Source: Shewanella piezotolerans WP3 (GTDB lineage Bacteria > Pseudomonadota > Gammaproteobacteria > Enterobacterales > Shewanellaceae). Taken from it: 64,000 nucleotides of DNA. The position numbers were made by a program, and so were the translations under genes. The stretch covers positions 2,709,501 to 2,773,500 of the forward strand of contig NC_011566.1 in assembly GCF_000014885.1 (NCBI RefSeq). Reading direction: 5' to 3'. The notes below the pieces were generated by a model. It was not told the origin of the DNA. It made no database searches and saw only the letters and a list, made by a program, of their open reading frames with translations. This document shows positions 12,115 to 20,373 of this stretch, in pieces. Position 1 is the first letter of the stretch. Every line of letters begins with the position of its first letter.

Positions 12115-12795
12115 TTACTGTTCTGCAAAACTGTAGCCTTTGCCTCTTACAGTATTAATTAAAGATTTAGGTAACTGAGTAGCTGCGAGTTTCCTTCGTG
12201 TATTACTAATATGCATATCGAGGTTACGGTCAAATTGCCCTAACTCTTTTTGCAATACTCTGAGTTGTAGTTCATCTTTAGCGACTACATTGCCCTTACG
12301 TTCAAATAGGTACTTAAATAGCTTAAACTCGGTTTGAGTGAAGGAAACTTCTTTGGCAGATATTGAGACACTGTAACTACTATCATCAAATAACACATCC
12401 ATCGCTAACTCATCAGTGAGATGGCTTTCATTTCTAACTAAAGCAATTCTGCGCTTAATAGCATTTATTCTGACTAGAAGCTCTCGTTGACTAAACGGTT
12501 TACTCAGGAAGTCATCGGCGCCCAATTCGAATACATTAACCCGATCTTGCTCTGTATCTAATGATGAAATAACAATAACGGGCGTTTTATCTTTACGGAG
12601 TTTGAGCATTTCAATGCCATCCAAAGTCGGCATATTTATGTCCAAAATGATGACATCTACTGACGAGCACTTCAACTTTTCAAGTGCTTCAAAGCCATTT
12701 GAGGCCAACGATACAACGTAGCCTTCAGCTTCTAAACCACTCTTTAAAAGGCTTTGTAAAACAAGATCATCATCAACAACTAGTACATTTTTCAT
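12115..12795 (-). CDS. Orphan OmpR/PhoB-family response regulator
   Basis: 226 residues from the ATG at 12793-12795 (MKNVLVVDDD); the frame can be extended eight codons to a TTG but the receiver domain begins exactly here. Receiver domain residues 1-115: acidic pocket DDD, phosphoacceptor Asp in ILDINMPTLDG, conserved Ser in VISSLD and Lys in LSKPF. C-terminal winged-helix DNA-binding domain ending NTVRGKGYSFAEQ. No histidine kinase lies in the neighbourhood. The TAA stop codon is made of the TTA triplet that flanks repeat element C, so the gene ends exactly at the insertion site. The target genes are unknown. Confidence 0.88.
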   Translation of the reverse strand: MKNVLVVDDDLVLQSLLKSGLEAEGYVVSLASNGFEALEKLKCSSVDVIILDINMPTLDGIEMLKLRKDKTPVIVISSLDTEQDRVNVFELGADDFLSKPFSQRELLVRINAIKRRIALVRNESHLTDELAMDVLFDDSSYSVSISAKEVSFTQTEFKLFKYLFERKGNVVAKDELQLRVLQKELGQFDRNLDMHISNTRRKLAATQLPKSLINTVRGKGYSFAEQ

Positions 12796-12902
12796 TTCTA
12801 AGAATCTAAATGCGAACAATTATCATTGAGATTACACTAGGTCAGCTTATTTTGCTAGTACAAATTCTTTGCTTTCGTCACATTAATTCAATTACTTTAG
12901 GC

Positions 12903-12934
12903 AAAAAAACCAGTAACGTTTAGTTACTGGCTTT
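12903..12934 (-). terminator. Terminator of DUF885 gene
   Basis: CCAGTAAC (12910-12917) pairs with GTTACTGG (12923-12930) around GTTTA; the A run at 12903-12909 gives the U tract on the minus strand. Confidence 0.85.
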
Positions 12935-12972
12935 ATAACAAAAATGTAGTCCAAAATGGCCCTGTAAAACTG

Positions 12973-14745
12973 CTACTTTGCTAGCATGAGTTCTCTAATA
13001 TATTTTACAGGAGCACTACCGTAACTCAAAAACTCCTCATGGAAAGCTTTAAGGTCGAATTTATCACCTTTCAACGCTTTATACTCTTCTCTAAAATCAT
13101 ATATTTCACGATAACCAGAGTAGTAGCTGGTTAGTTGTACTTGGCTTAGCGTTGCTCGACGCCATTTACCTTGGGCTTCTGCTTTTTGCTGGAAGGCTTC
13201 ATTCATCATCAAGTCCAGAGCTTGCTCTTCAGTCATACCATTTACTTGAATACTGTAGTCAAGAATAGTGTTACAGATAACGCGCAAATTCCACTTGTAA
13301 TACATCAGCCACATTTCTGGTTCGAAATTACCATATCCCTCTTCCAACATCATGCGCTCAGTATACACAGCCCAACCTTCCACCATTGCACCGTTACCAA
13401 ATAGGCTTTTAATTAAACTTGGAGATTCATTTGAATAGACTAATTGAGTGTAATGGCCTGGTATTGCTTCGTGAATATTGAGTACTTGTAAAATCCAATG
13501 GTTGTATTCTCTAAGGTAACTTTCTGCAGACTCTTCACTCATCCCATCTAGTGGAGTAACGTTATAATAAGTATTGCCTGACTTTTCATAAGGCCCTGGA
13601 GCACTAATAGACGCCCCAGCATAACCGCGCATGTATGCGGGTGTCTCACGCACAACTAGAGGTTTATTTGGATCAAGTGTGACTAGTTGCTTTTCATTAA
13701 CAAAAGCGACTAACTCGGGGATTTGAGCCCTTACTTCATCGACAAAATCATCACGTTTGACATGCTTGGCTGACAATTTATCGATAAGTTGTTTAATTGC
13801 AACCTTGCTATCTGTCGGCATGGGCGTATCGAAATAAGTTGGCCATAACTTTTCAGTTATTTTGCTCATTTCTGCTTGGACGCGACTTTTATCCGCAAGC
13901 GCCTTTTTGTATAACGCTTTTCCACTCATCCCTGCTTGTATGTCAAAAGCAAACTTTTGCTCATACAGCTCTTCTCCAATCCTAAAGCTGCGTGCCCCCT
14001 CCCTACTTAGCTTGGTTTCAAGTGTCTTTAACCAATCTATATGTTCATTGATAGCGATAGTTACTTTGTTAAAGCGCGTTACAAACAGGGCTTTTTGAGC
14101 ATTTGATAAATTAGATGCGATGACTTTGTCTAACAAATCATTATTAAATACAGAAAAAGCACCTTCATTTTGCATTATCGCAAGTTGAGTATGCTCAATA
14201 GTTGGGTTGTTTATGTTTTCTCTGGCTGCTGCATAATAAGCGGGGACATTCTGCATTCTTGACAATATTGAAATAAGACGCTCATCAAGTGGAGCGAAAT
14301 CTTCATTAATAATTTGAGCAAATCCACCGGCGACATTGTAGCTAGCCGGGTTCCATTGCCATGACTTAAATGTCTCAATGTTCCAGCGCATTTCGCCAAT
14401 TAGGTTTTCAATTAAGCGATAATCAGTAAGCAAACTCGCGGGTAAGCTTGCTTTGTCAAAACTGGCTAATAAAGCCGACTGCTTGTTAACAAAGTTTAAG
14501 CTTGCTTGACGAGCCTGCTCATTAGGGACTTTAAGTACTCCATCATATTTATGGAAACCGCTGTACAAAGCCCAGGTTGGTGATTCAACCCATAAATCAT
14601 CAATAAATTGTTGACTGAACGCCTGAAAATTTAAACTCTGTTCAGTTAACTCGACTGAGCTAGCTTCTATCGTCGTTTGGCTTTGACAAGCTGTTAAGCC
14701 AGTAATTGATAATGCGATAGCAAGTGTAAGTGCCGCTTTTTTCAT
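12973..14745 (-). CDS. DUF885-family lipoprotein (putative metallo-hydrolase)
   Basis: 590 residues. The N-terminus is a lipoprotein signal with lipobox LTAC (cysteine 20). The body is a DUF885 helical fold with the conserved HEAIPGHY segment, an HExxxH-type metal site, and later EGWAVYTERMMLEEGYG with a further conserved acidic residue. Together these indicate a zinc-dependent peptidase-like enzyme in the envelope; no substrate is established for this family. Single gene with its own terminator, 164 bases downstream of the recQ-like gene. Family assignment firm, function unknown. Confidence 0.85.
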   Translation of the reverse strand: MKKAALTLAIALSITGLTACQSQTTIEASSVELTEQSLNFQAFSQQFIDDLWVESPTWALYSGFHKYDGVLKVPNEQARQASLNFVNKQSALLASFDKASLPASLLTDYRLIENLIGEMRWNIETFKSWQWNPASYNVAGGFAQIINEDFAPLDERLISILSRMQNVPAYYAAARENINNPTIEHTQLAIMQNEGAFSVFNNDLLDKVIASNLSNAQKALFVTRFNKVTIAINEHIDWLKTLETKLSREGARSFRIGEELYEQKFAFDIQAGMSGKALYKKALADKSRVQAEMSKITEKLWPTYFDTPMPTDSKVAIKQLIDKLSAKHVKRDDFVDEVRAQIPELVAFVNEKQLVTLDPNKPLVVRETPAYMRGYAGASISAPGPYEKSGNTYYNVTPLDGMSEESAESYLREYNHWILQVLNIHEAIPGHYTQLVYSNESPSLIKSLFGNGAMVEGWAVYTERMMLEEGYGNFEPEMWLMYYKWNLRVICNTILDYSIQVNGMTEEQALDLMMNEAFQQKAEAQGKWRRATLSQVQLTSYYSGYREIYDFREEYKALKGDKFDLKAFHEEFLSYGSAPVKYIRELMLAK

Positions 14746-14909
14746 TAATATCCCTTAATTATTGTTTCTCGCGATCTGTGTCGCGATAAATTCGAAGTAA
14801 GTAAAGCATGTTCTAAAATGTTTTACATTAACAAACTCTTTTCTGAAAGTTTTCGTTACACATAATGCATAAGTAGATGCATTTTATGCATAAGCTAATT
14901 AAGTAAGCG

Positions 14910-16844
14910 CTACTTTTCTTTGTGCTTGTTTACCCAATTAAACACATCTTTGAAACGATAATGTTCAAATTTGGCAAAGCCGTAAGTTTGCCTCATCTTA
15001 AGTTTGGTAAATATTGGCGTAGTTAGGCCACATAAAAACCGGGTGAGTAAAACAGCAGAGTCATTTGTTTTAAGCTTTGAAATGGCATCAGCGCTGATCA
15101 CATCAAAATCATAAGTATCTAGCTCTTGCAGTTGTTTGGGCTCTGGTAACTGAGTGAGATGGCCTAGGCAAACTGAGCAACTGCCGCAAGCGGCAACAGC
15201 ATGAGGGTCTGAAAAATACTGCGCTAATTGGAGACTTAGGCAATGGCTACTGCCAAAAAAATTGACTAGAAAATTAATTCGATCTATTTCGCTCCGCTCT
15301 TTAGTCGTGAATTGATTAAAGAGGCTTTCAGCTAAGCCTTGTCCCTGCAATTTGTCCTGGTAGACGTCGTATACTTGGGTGAGTTGTTTACTCTGTAATT
15401 CAATAAGCTGTTTTTGGTCCAAGTAGTCTAACGCCTTAATCGCTCTACCTCGGCTGTTAGGAATAAATGTTTCGAGTTGTTTAAGGTCTGCGCTATACCA
15501 TATTTTTGCTTTTGCTGAAGTATCAATAATGGCATTAATAAATTGTTGTCTTTCGGGGTCAAACTTGCTCATAAGCGTTGCTAAAGTAGTTTGCAGTTTG
15601 TACTTATACTCGGCAAAATAACTATATTTCGCTTTAATAACGCCTTGCATTTCGAGATAAACAAGCAGGGTTTTCAAACTCAACGGCCTAATATTCGATG
15701 TACTAGAAAGTTGATTCAACATTAGCTCCCATTGGTCACTTTGTTGAGTTTGTTCTTTAATCTGTTCAATAACAGTGCAAATTGCGCTTAGTTCTGGAGT
15801 ATCACCATAGACAAAATTCTCTAACACGTTCAAGTTATCTTTATTGGCTAACACTAAGCATTCAGAATCACTGCCGTCTCGTCCAGCCCTTCCTATCTCC
15901 TGGGCATAGTTTTCTATCGATTTAGGAAGGTCATAATGCACCACAAAACGAATATCACTTTTATCTATCCCCATTCCAAAAGCGATAGTAGCAACAATAA
16001 TTGGTACCTCACCGGACATGAACTTAGTTTGAATTGCTTTACGCTGTTCGCTATCCATTCCCGCGTGGTAGGCCATTACGCTATATCCAGCGCGCTGTAG
16101 CTGGCTTGCCACCGATTCGGCGCTTTTTTGCAGCGTAACATAAATAATACCGCTCACTAGCTTCCTCGTCTGTAGCCATTCAGTGAGGTACCGCTGCTTA
16201 CTGGCCTCCTCTATTCCTATCGCATTGAGATGCAGGTTAGGCCTATAGAACCCTGTTAAAGTGATAGAGTTATCATCAATGGCAAACTTACTGCTCATAT
16301 CCGCTATGACTTTTGAGGTCGCGGTGGCTGTAAGTAATAATACTTGCGAAATATTGAGTTCTCTTTGATAACTAGGAAGCTTCAAATAATCAGGCCTAAA
16401 ATTATGCCCCCATTCTGAAATACAATGCGCTTCATCGACGACTAATAATGATATTTCTATTCCACCGATGAAACGACGGAAACGCTCATTATTAAGTCGC
16501 TCAACAGAGATCATTAACACCTTTATACTGCCATTCGATACTCCGTCAAGCACCGACGCTGCTTCCTCTGGTGTTTGAGTAGAATCGATTGAGGCCGCAG
16601 AAATGCCACGGGTCTTTAAAAACGCTAATTGATCTTGCATTAACGCAAGTAACGGAGACACGACTAAGGTTAGGTGAGGCAGCACTGTGGCTGGTAATTG
16701 ATAGCAAAGTGATTTACCTGAACCTGTAGGAAAAATTGCTGCCGCGCTTAAGCCGTTAAGTATATTACTAACGACTTGCTCCTGCCCCTCTCTAAATGCG
16801 TTAAACCCGAAATACTGTTTAAGTAATGCGTGAGCATTATGCAT
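14910..16844 (-). CDS. RecQ-family ATP-dependent DNA helicase
   Basis: 644 residues from an ATG with AGGAT upstream. Superfamily 2 helicase: Walker A FPTGSGKS (38-45), DEAH box (137-140), motif III LLTATAT, motif VI QEIGRAGRDG. A RecQ-Ct region with the zinc-binding pattern C-GSC-SVC lies near residue 560. The C-terminal tail has no clear HRDC domain, unlike E. coli RecQ (609 residues), so this is more likely a RecQ paralogue than the canonical recQ. Expected 3'-5' unwinding in recombination or repair. Shares an operon-like arrangement with the EEP-domain gene 32 bases upstream. Confidence 0.88.
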   Translation of the reverse strand: MHNAHALLKQYFGFNAFREGQEQVVSNILNGLSAAAIFPTGSGKSLCYQLPATVLPHLTLVVSPLLALMQDQLAFLKTRGISAASIDSTQTPEEAASVLDGVSNGSIKVLMISVERLNNERFRRFIGGIEISLLVVDEAHCISEWGHNFRPDYLKLPSYQRELNISQVLLLTATATSKVIADMSSKFAIDDNSITLTGFYRPNLHLNAIGIEEASKQRYLTEWLQTRKLVSGIIYVTLQKSAESVASQLQRAGYSVMAYHAGMDSEQRKAIQTKFMSGEVPIIVATIAFGMGIDKSDIRFVVHYDLPKSIENYAQEIGRAGRDGSDSECLVLANKDNLNVLENFVYGDTPELSAICTVIEQIKEQTQQSDQWELMLNQLSSTSNIRPLSLKTLLVYLEMQGVIKAKYSYFAEYKYKLQTTLATLMSKFDPERQQFINAIIDTSAKAKIWYSADLKQLETFIPNSRGRAIKALDYLDQKQLIELQSKQLTQVYDVYQDKLQGQGLAESLFNQFTTKERSEIDRINFLVNFFGSSHCLSLQLAQYFSDPHAVAACGSCSVCLGHLTQLPEPKQLQELDTYDFDVISADAISKLKTNDSAVLLTRFLCGLTTPIFTKLKMRQTYGFAKFEHYRFKDVFNWVNKHKEK

Positions 16845-16876
16845 GCTTTATCCTATCAATGTTTGCTGGTACTAAA

Positions 16877-17737
16877 TTACTGAGGAATTACTTTTATCAA
16901 TCGAAAGTAAGCTTTTAATGGATTGTGATCTGAACTATCAGTAACGATAGACTCCGCTTTTACAAGCTCTAATCCTCTGAAATAGATATGGTCAGGAGTT
17001 TTACCGAAAAAACGCGTTCTAGAGTCAATACTAGGTACAGCCTCTTTTAATCCTGCGCTATTGGCGATAGTTAAAACATATTCATTACGGCTATCACTCC
17101 AAGTATTCAGGTCCCCCGCCAGTATGATGGGCCCAGCATGCACTTTCAGCGCTTCAGCCACAACATTCAATTGAGCACGGTACTCTTCAAGACCAAGAGC
17201 AAAATTAATACTATGAATATTGACCACTAATAGCTCACTATCGTCTGACAATTCATAATAGGAAATTAATAATGATTTAGGATACTGAATCAATGGCTCT
17301 TTGTACCTAAAAGAACAGACGCTTGAGGGGTAACCTTTAGAAAGGTTCATCACTCCAACAGGTTGGTTTGCAAATAGAAAGGCTTTTGCCATAACCCAGT
17401 CCTCAGACTGTTCATCTATCAATGACCTAAATTCGTCGGTAGCACTGGCTTCTTGTAGCAGTAACAGATCTGTTCTCTCGGTTAGCTTTTTTAGCACATT
17501 TTGCCAGCCGCTATTTTTTTGCTTATGAATATTCCAGATAGCAATATCCAGTTTACCGTGTCTATCAAGCGGCTCTATTGGTTTGTTGGTGAAGCATTGA
17601 ACAGCGTCAGTACTATTTGATTCGTTTGACAACAATGTATCTTGCTGCGGAATTACTGTACTTTGGTACACATAAAGGGCTACCAATGTTGCTATCAATA
17701 GCAAAAACAATATCAGTTTACGGAGAATTCTAAACAT
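16877..17737 (-). CDS. Membrane-anchored endonuclease/exonuclease/phosphatase-family protein
   Basis: 286 residues. Residues about 8-26 form one hydrophobic anchor. The remainder shows the EEP (DNase I-like) fold: IAIWNIHKQ with the conserved Asn, LLLLQEA with the metal-binding Glu, AGDLNTW with the Asp/Asn pair, and the final SSDHNPL with the catalytic Asp-His. Members hydrolyse phosphodiester or phosphomonoester bonds in nucleic acids, lipids or small molecules; the substrate here is unknown. The anchor places the domain probably in the periplasm. Upstream of the recQ-like gene on the same strand, and divergent from cardiolipin synthase. Confidence 0.82.
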   Translation of the reverse strand: MFRILRKLILFLLLIATLVALYVYQSTVIPQQDTLLSNESNSTDAVQCFTNKPIEPLDRHGKLDIAIWNIHKQKNSGWQNVLKKLTERTDLLLLQEASATDEFRSLIDEQSEDWVMAKAFLFANQPVGVMNLSKGYPSSVCSFRYKEPLIQYPKSLLISYYELSDDSELLVVNIHSINFALGLEEYRAQLNVVAEALKVHAGPIILAGDLNTWSDSRNEYVLTIANSAGLKEAVPSIDSRTRFFGKTPDHIYFRGLELVKAESIVTDSSDHNPLKAYFRLIKVIPQ

Positions 17738-17901
17738 GGTGATGTATTCGGCTTCTAATTTAGATTTACAGTAATCTTTTCATTATAATAGCTTTTACTC
17801 TCATGTGGCAGAAACATTGGTAGTATCAATTTCGAAGTCACCTGTCATGAAGGTAGCTCCGTAAATCTATTTCTACAAAGGCCTAAATTATCAAAGAAAA
17901 T

Positions 17902-19359
17902 ATGTACCAATTTTATCAATTGCTGACCATCGCTGGCGTTTTTGTATATTGGTTAGTCATTGCAGGGATCACAGTCAGAGTCGTCGTGAAAAGACGCGCT
18001 ATTGGCGTGTCTTTAGCCTGGTTAATGATAATATACATCGTTCCATTGGGCGGGGCATTTGCCTACCTATTATTTGGTGAGCTAAATCTTGGGAAAAAAC
18101 GTGCAGAGCGCGCACAATCGATGTTCACACCTTACGAGAAATGGTTCTCTAATCTTTATAAAGTACGCCAATATACACCCCATGTATCAAGCCTGTATGG
18201 CCAATCAATCAGTGCTATATGCGAGAAGCAGATAGGGATCCCTGCACTTGCCGATAACCAACTCACCCTGCTGAACCAAACATCTGAAATCTTAACTAAA
18301 TTGATTGAAGATATAGATCAGGCAAAAGAATCTATCCATCTCGAGTTTTACATATGGCAACCAGGTGGAAAAGCAGATGACGTAGCACAAGCATTAATTA
18401 ATGCCGCAGCTAGAGGCATTAAAGTTAAGTTGTTGTTGGATGCCGCTGGAAGTCGATCGTTCTTCAAAAGCCAATGGCCTAAAACCCTTAGCAATGCTTC
18501 AATTATCGTTGTTAAAGCACTCGAAGTTTCGCCGTTAAGAATGTTTTTCCGCCGACTTGACTTGCGGCTGCATAGAAAAATTGTGGTCATCGACAACACC
18601 ATTGCTTATACAGGCTCGATGAACCTCGTAGACCCAAAATATTTTAATCAAGATGCTGGTGTTGGTGAGTGGATCGATGTAATGGTTCGGATAACAGGGA
18701 CAACTGTACCCGTGTTAAACAGTATCCACGCATGGGATTGGGAAGTAGAAACCAACGATCGTACCCTGCCCGAATTGCCTGAATGTTTACCGCACAAAGA
18801 ACATGAAATAACAGATTTGGTGCAAGTGATCCCTTCTGGCCCAGGCATGCGAGAAGAAATAATTCATCAGGTCTTATTACAAAGTATCTATCAAGCGCAA
18901 CAAAGTATCGTCATCACTACGCCCTATTTCGTCCCCAGCGAAAACCTGCAATTAGCACTTGTTATAGCTGCGCAAAGAGGGGTACAAGTGGATATTATTG
19001 TACCTGATAAAAATGACTCAACCATGGTTGAATGGGCCAGTCGTGCATTCTTCACTCAACTCCTTGATGCTGGCGTGATGATCCACCGCTTTACTGGCGG
19101 CTTATTACATACAAAGTCAGTAGTGATCGATGAAAACCATTGTTTGATCGGCACCGTTAACTTAGATATGCGCAGTTTATGGCTTAATTTTGAAGTTACA
19201 TTAGCAGTAGACAACCTTAGCTTTACTCGAGATCTGCAGAAGGTTCAACAAAGTTACCTATCAGATTCAATCAAGGTTTGTCCTGAACAGTGGGCTAAAA
19301 GATCACTTGCTAACCGGATAGCAGAACGTACTTTTTACCTATTTAGTCCTCTATTGTAG
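17902..19359 (+). CDS. cls: Cardiolipin synthase A
   Basis: 485 residues. Two N-terminal membrane helices (about 5-27 and 37-60) with the PLDc_N motif, then two phospholipase D catalytic repeats: HRKIVVIDN (H224, K226, D231) and HTKSVVIDENHCLIG near residue 400. Condenses phosphatidylglycerol molecules into cardiolipin at the inner membrane. Length and architecture match ClsA. The ATG at 17902 has only a weak AAAGAAAA upstream. No clear terminator before the next gene 50 bases on. Confidence 0.94.
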   Translation: MYQFYQLLTIAGVFVYWLVIAGITVRVVVKRRAIGVSLAWLMIIYIVPLGGAFAYLLFGELNLGKKRAERAQSMFTPYEKWFSNLYKVRQYTPHVSSLYGQSISAICEKQIGIPALADNQLTLLNQTSEILTKLIEDIDQAKESIHLEFYIWQPGGKADDVAQALINAAARGIKVKLLLDAAGSRSFFKSQWPKTLSNASIIVVKALEVSPLRMFFRRLDLRLHRKIVVIDNTIAYTGSMNLVDPKYFNQDAGVGEWIDVMVRITGTTVPVLNSIHAWDWEVETNDRTLPELPECLPHKEHEITDLVQVIPSGPGMREEIIHQVLLQSIYQAQQSIVITTPYFVPSENLQLALVIAAQRGVQVDIIVPDKNDSTMVEWASRAFFTQLLDAGVMIHRFTGGLLHTKSVVIDENHCLIGTVNLDMRSLWLNFEVTLAVDNLSFTRDLQKVQQSYLSDSIKVCPEQWAKRSLANRIAERTFYLFSPLL

Positions 19360-19413
19360 TGTCAAAACTACAATAACTTACCCTTTCAGTTTACCTAGTC
19401 GTTGGTTAAAATT

Positions 19414-20040
19414 ATGAACAAGCTTTTTATCATAGGTCTTCCACGAACCGGAACAACCAGTATTAGTGTAGCGCTGTTAGACTATGGATTTAACGTCGCT
19501 CACACTGCTTATACAAAAAGAGCATTTGAATTAGCTGACGTAGTGTCAGACTCGCCCTGCTTTTGCGATTACCGGCATTTAGACACCTTATTCCCTGGTT
19601 CCAAATTTGTATATTTAGAGCGGGAGCTTTCTCTTTGGGTGCCATCTATGCAGATGTTAATTAATAAAATGGCAGCCAGTTTAGATTTGAAAACGGGGGT
19701 CTTTAATCCAGTACTAAAACGTACTTTTAATGAAACCTTTAAATTATCTTCTACTTCTACCCCCGACAATCACCAACACCTTATAAATTGTTATCAGCAA
19801 CATAAACTAGCGGTTCACTCCTATTTTAAAGGGCGAGATGACTTGTTAAGCATCGACGTCAGTAAACCCAATAGTTTGAGTGAGTTATTGGCCTTCATAG
19901 GTGTAGATTCTGATGAGGAATTGAGTTTCCCGCACTTGAATATAGGTAAGAAAGTTGCCTGTTGGAAAGAGTATAAGCACCCAAACAAAGTCAACTCAAA
20001 TGCAGCAGGTAAAGAACAGCGAAAATTCTTTAGTTACTGA
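19414..20040 (+). CDS. Small sulfotransferase-like P-loop protein
   Basis: 208 residues from the ATG at 19414; a TTG four codons earlier is an alternative and neither has a strong ribosome binding site. The N-terminal FIIGLPRTGTTSISVAL matches the 5'-PSB loop of PAPS-dependent sulfotransferases, and the following helix and KFVYLERELSLWVPSM fit the 3'-PB region, where an Arg/Ser normally binds the 3'-phosphate. Acceptor unknown; similar small proteins occur in marine bacteria. It stands next to cls on the same strand, but a link to lipids is only a guess. Followed by a strong terminator. Confidence 0.72.
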   Translation: MNKLFIIGLPRTGTTSISVALLDYGFNVAHTAYTKRAFELADVVSDSPCFCDYRHLDTLFPGSKFVYLERELSLWVPSMQMLINKMAASLDLKTGVFNPVLKRTFNETFKLSSTSTPDNHQHLINCYQQHKLAVHSYFKGRDDLLSIDVSKPNSLSELLAFIGVDSDEELSFPHLNIGKKVACWKEYKHPNKVNSNAAGKEQRKFFSY

Positions 20041-20077
20041 CACTCTTAATATTGATGAAGTGCCAAAAAAATACAGC

Positions 20078-20112
20078 AAAAAGCCCGTTATCTTTCGATA
20101 ACGGGCTTTTCA
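20078..20112. terminator. Bidirectional terminator between sulfotransferase-like gene and tRNA-Ser
   Basis: AAAGCCCGTTATC (20080-20092) pairs perfectly with GATAACGGGCTTT (20097-20109) around TTTC, with A and T runs on the two sides; it lies directly after the tRNA on the minus strand. Confidence 0.92.
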
Positions 20113-20117
20113 GTATA

Positions 20118-20207
20118 TGGCGGTGAGCGAGAGATTCGAACTCTCGTTAGGGATAAACCTAAACACACTTTCCAGGCGTGCGCCTTCAGCCACTCAGCCA
20201 GCTCACC
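20118..20207 (-). tRNA. serX: tRNA-Ser(GGA)
   Basis: On the minus strand the 90-base gene starts GGTGAGC and ends GCTCACC-G-CCA, so the acceptor stem pairs perfectly and CCA is encoded. D arm GGCTGAGTGGCTGAAGG, anticodon loop CTGGAAA with GGA at 20171-20173, long class II variable arm, T arm ending GTTCGAATC. All are class II tRNA-Ser features reading UCC/UCU. Confidence 0.97.
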
Positions 20208-20373
20208 AATTGATTATTTTTACGTGTTTAATCATCACAATAGCCAGAAGCACTTATGCTGCCAACGGAGCGCTACTTTACGCAAAAGCCTTATGTGCGT
20301 CAAGCGTATTTGAGACTAGTTCATGTGTTTGCATACTTGATAGCCAAATTCCCGCTAAGCGTACAAAATTACA

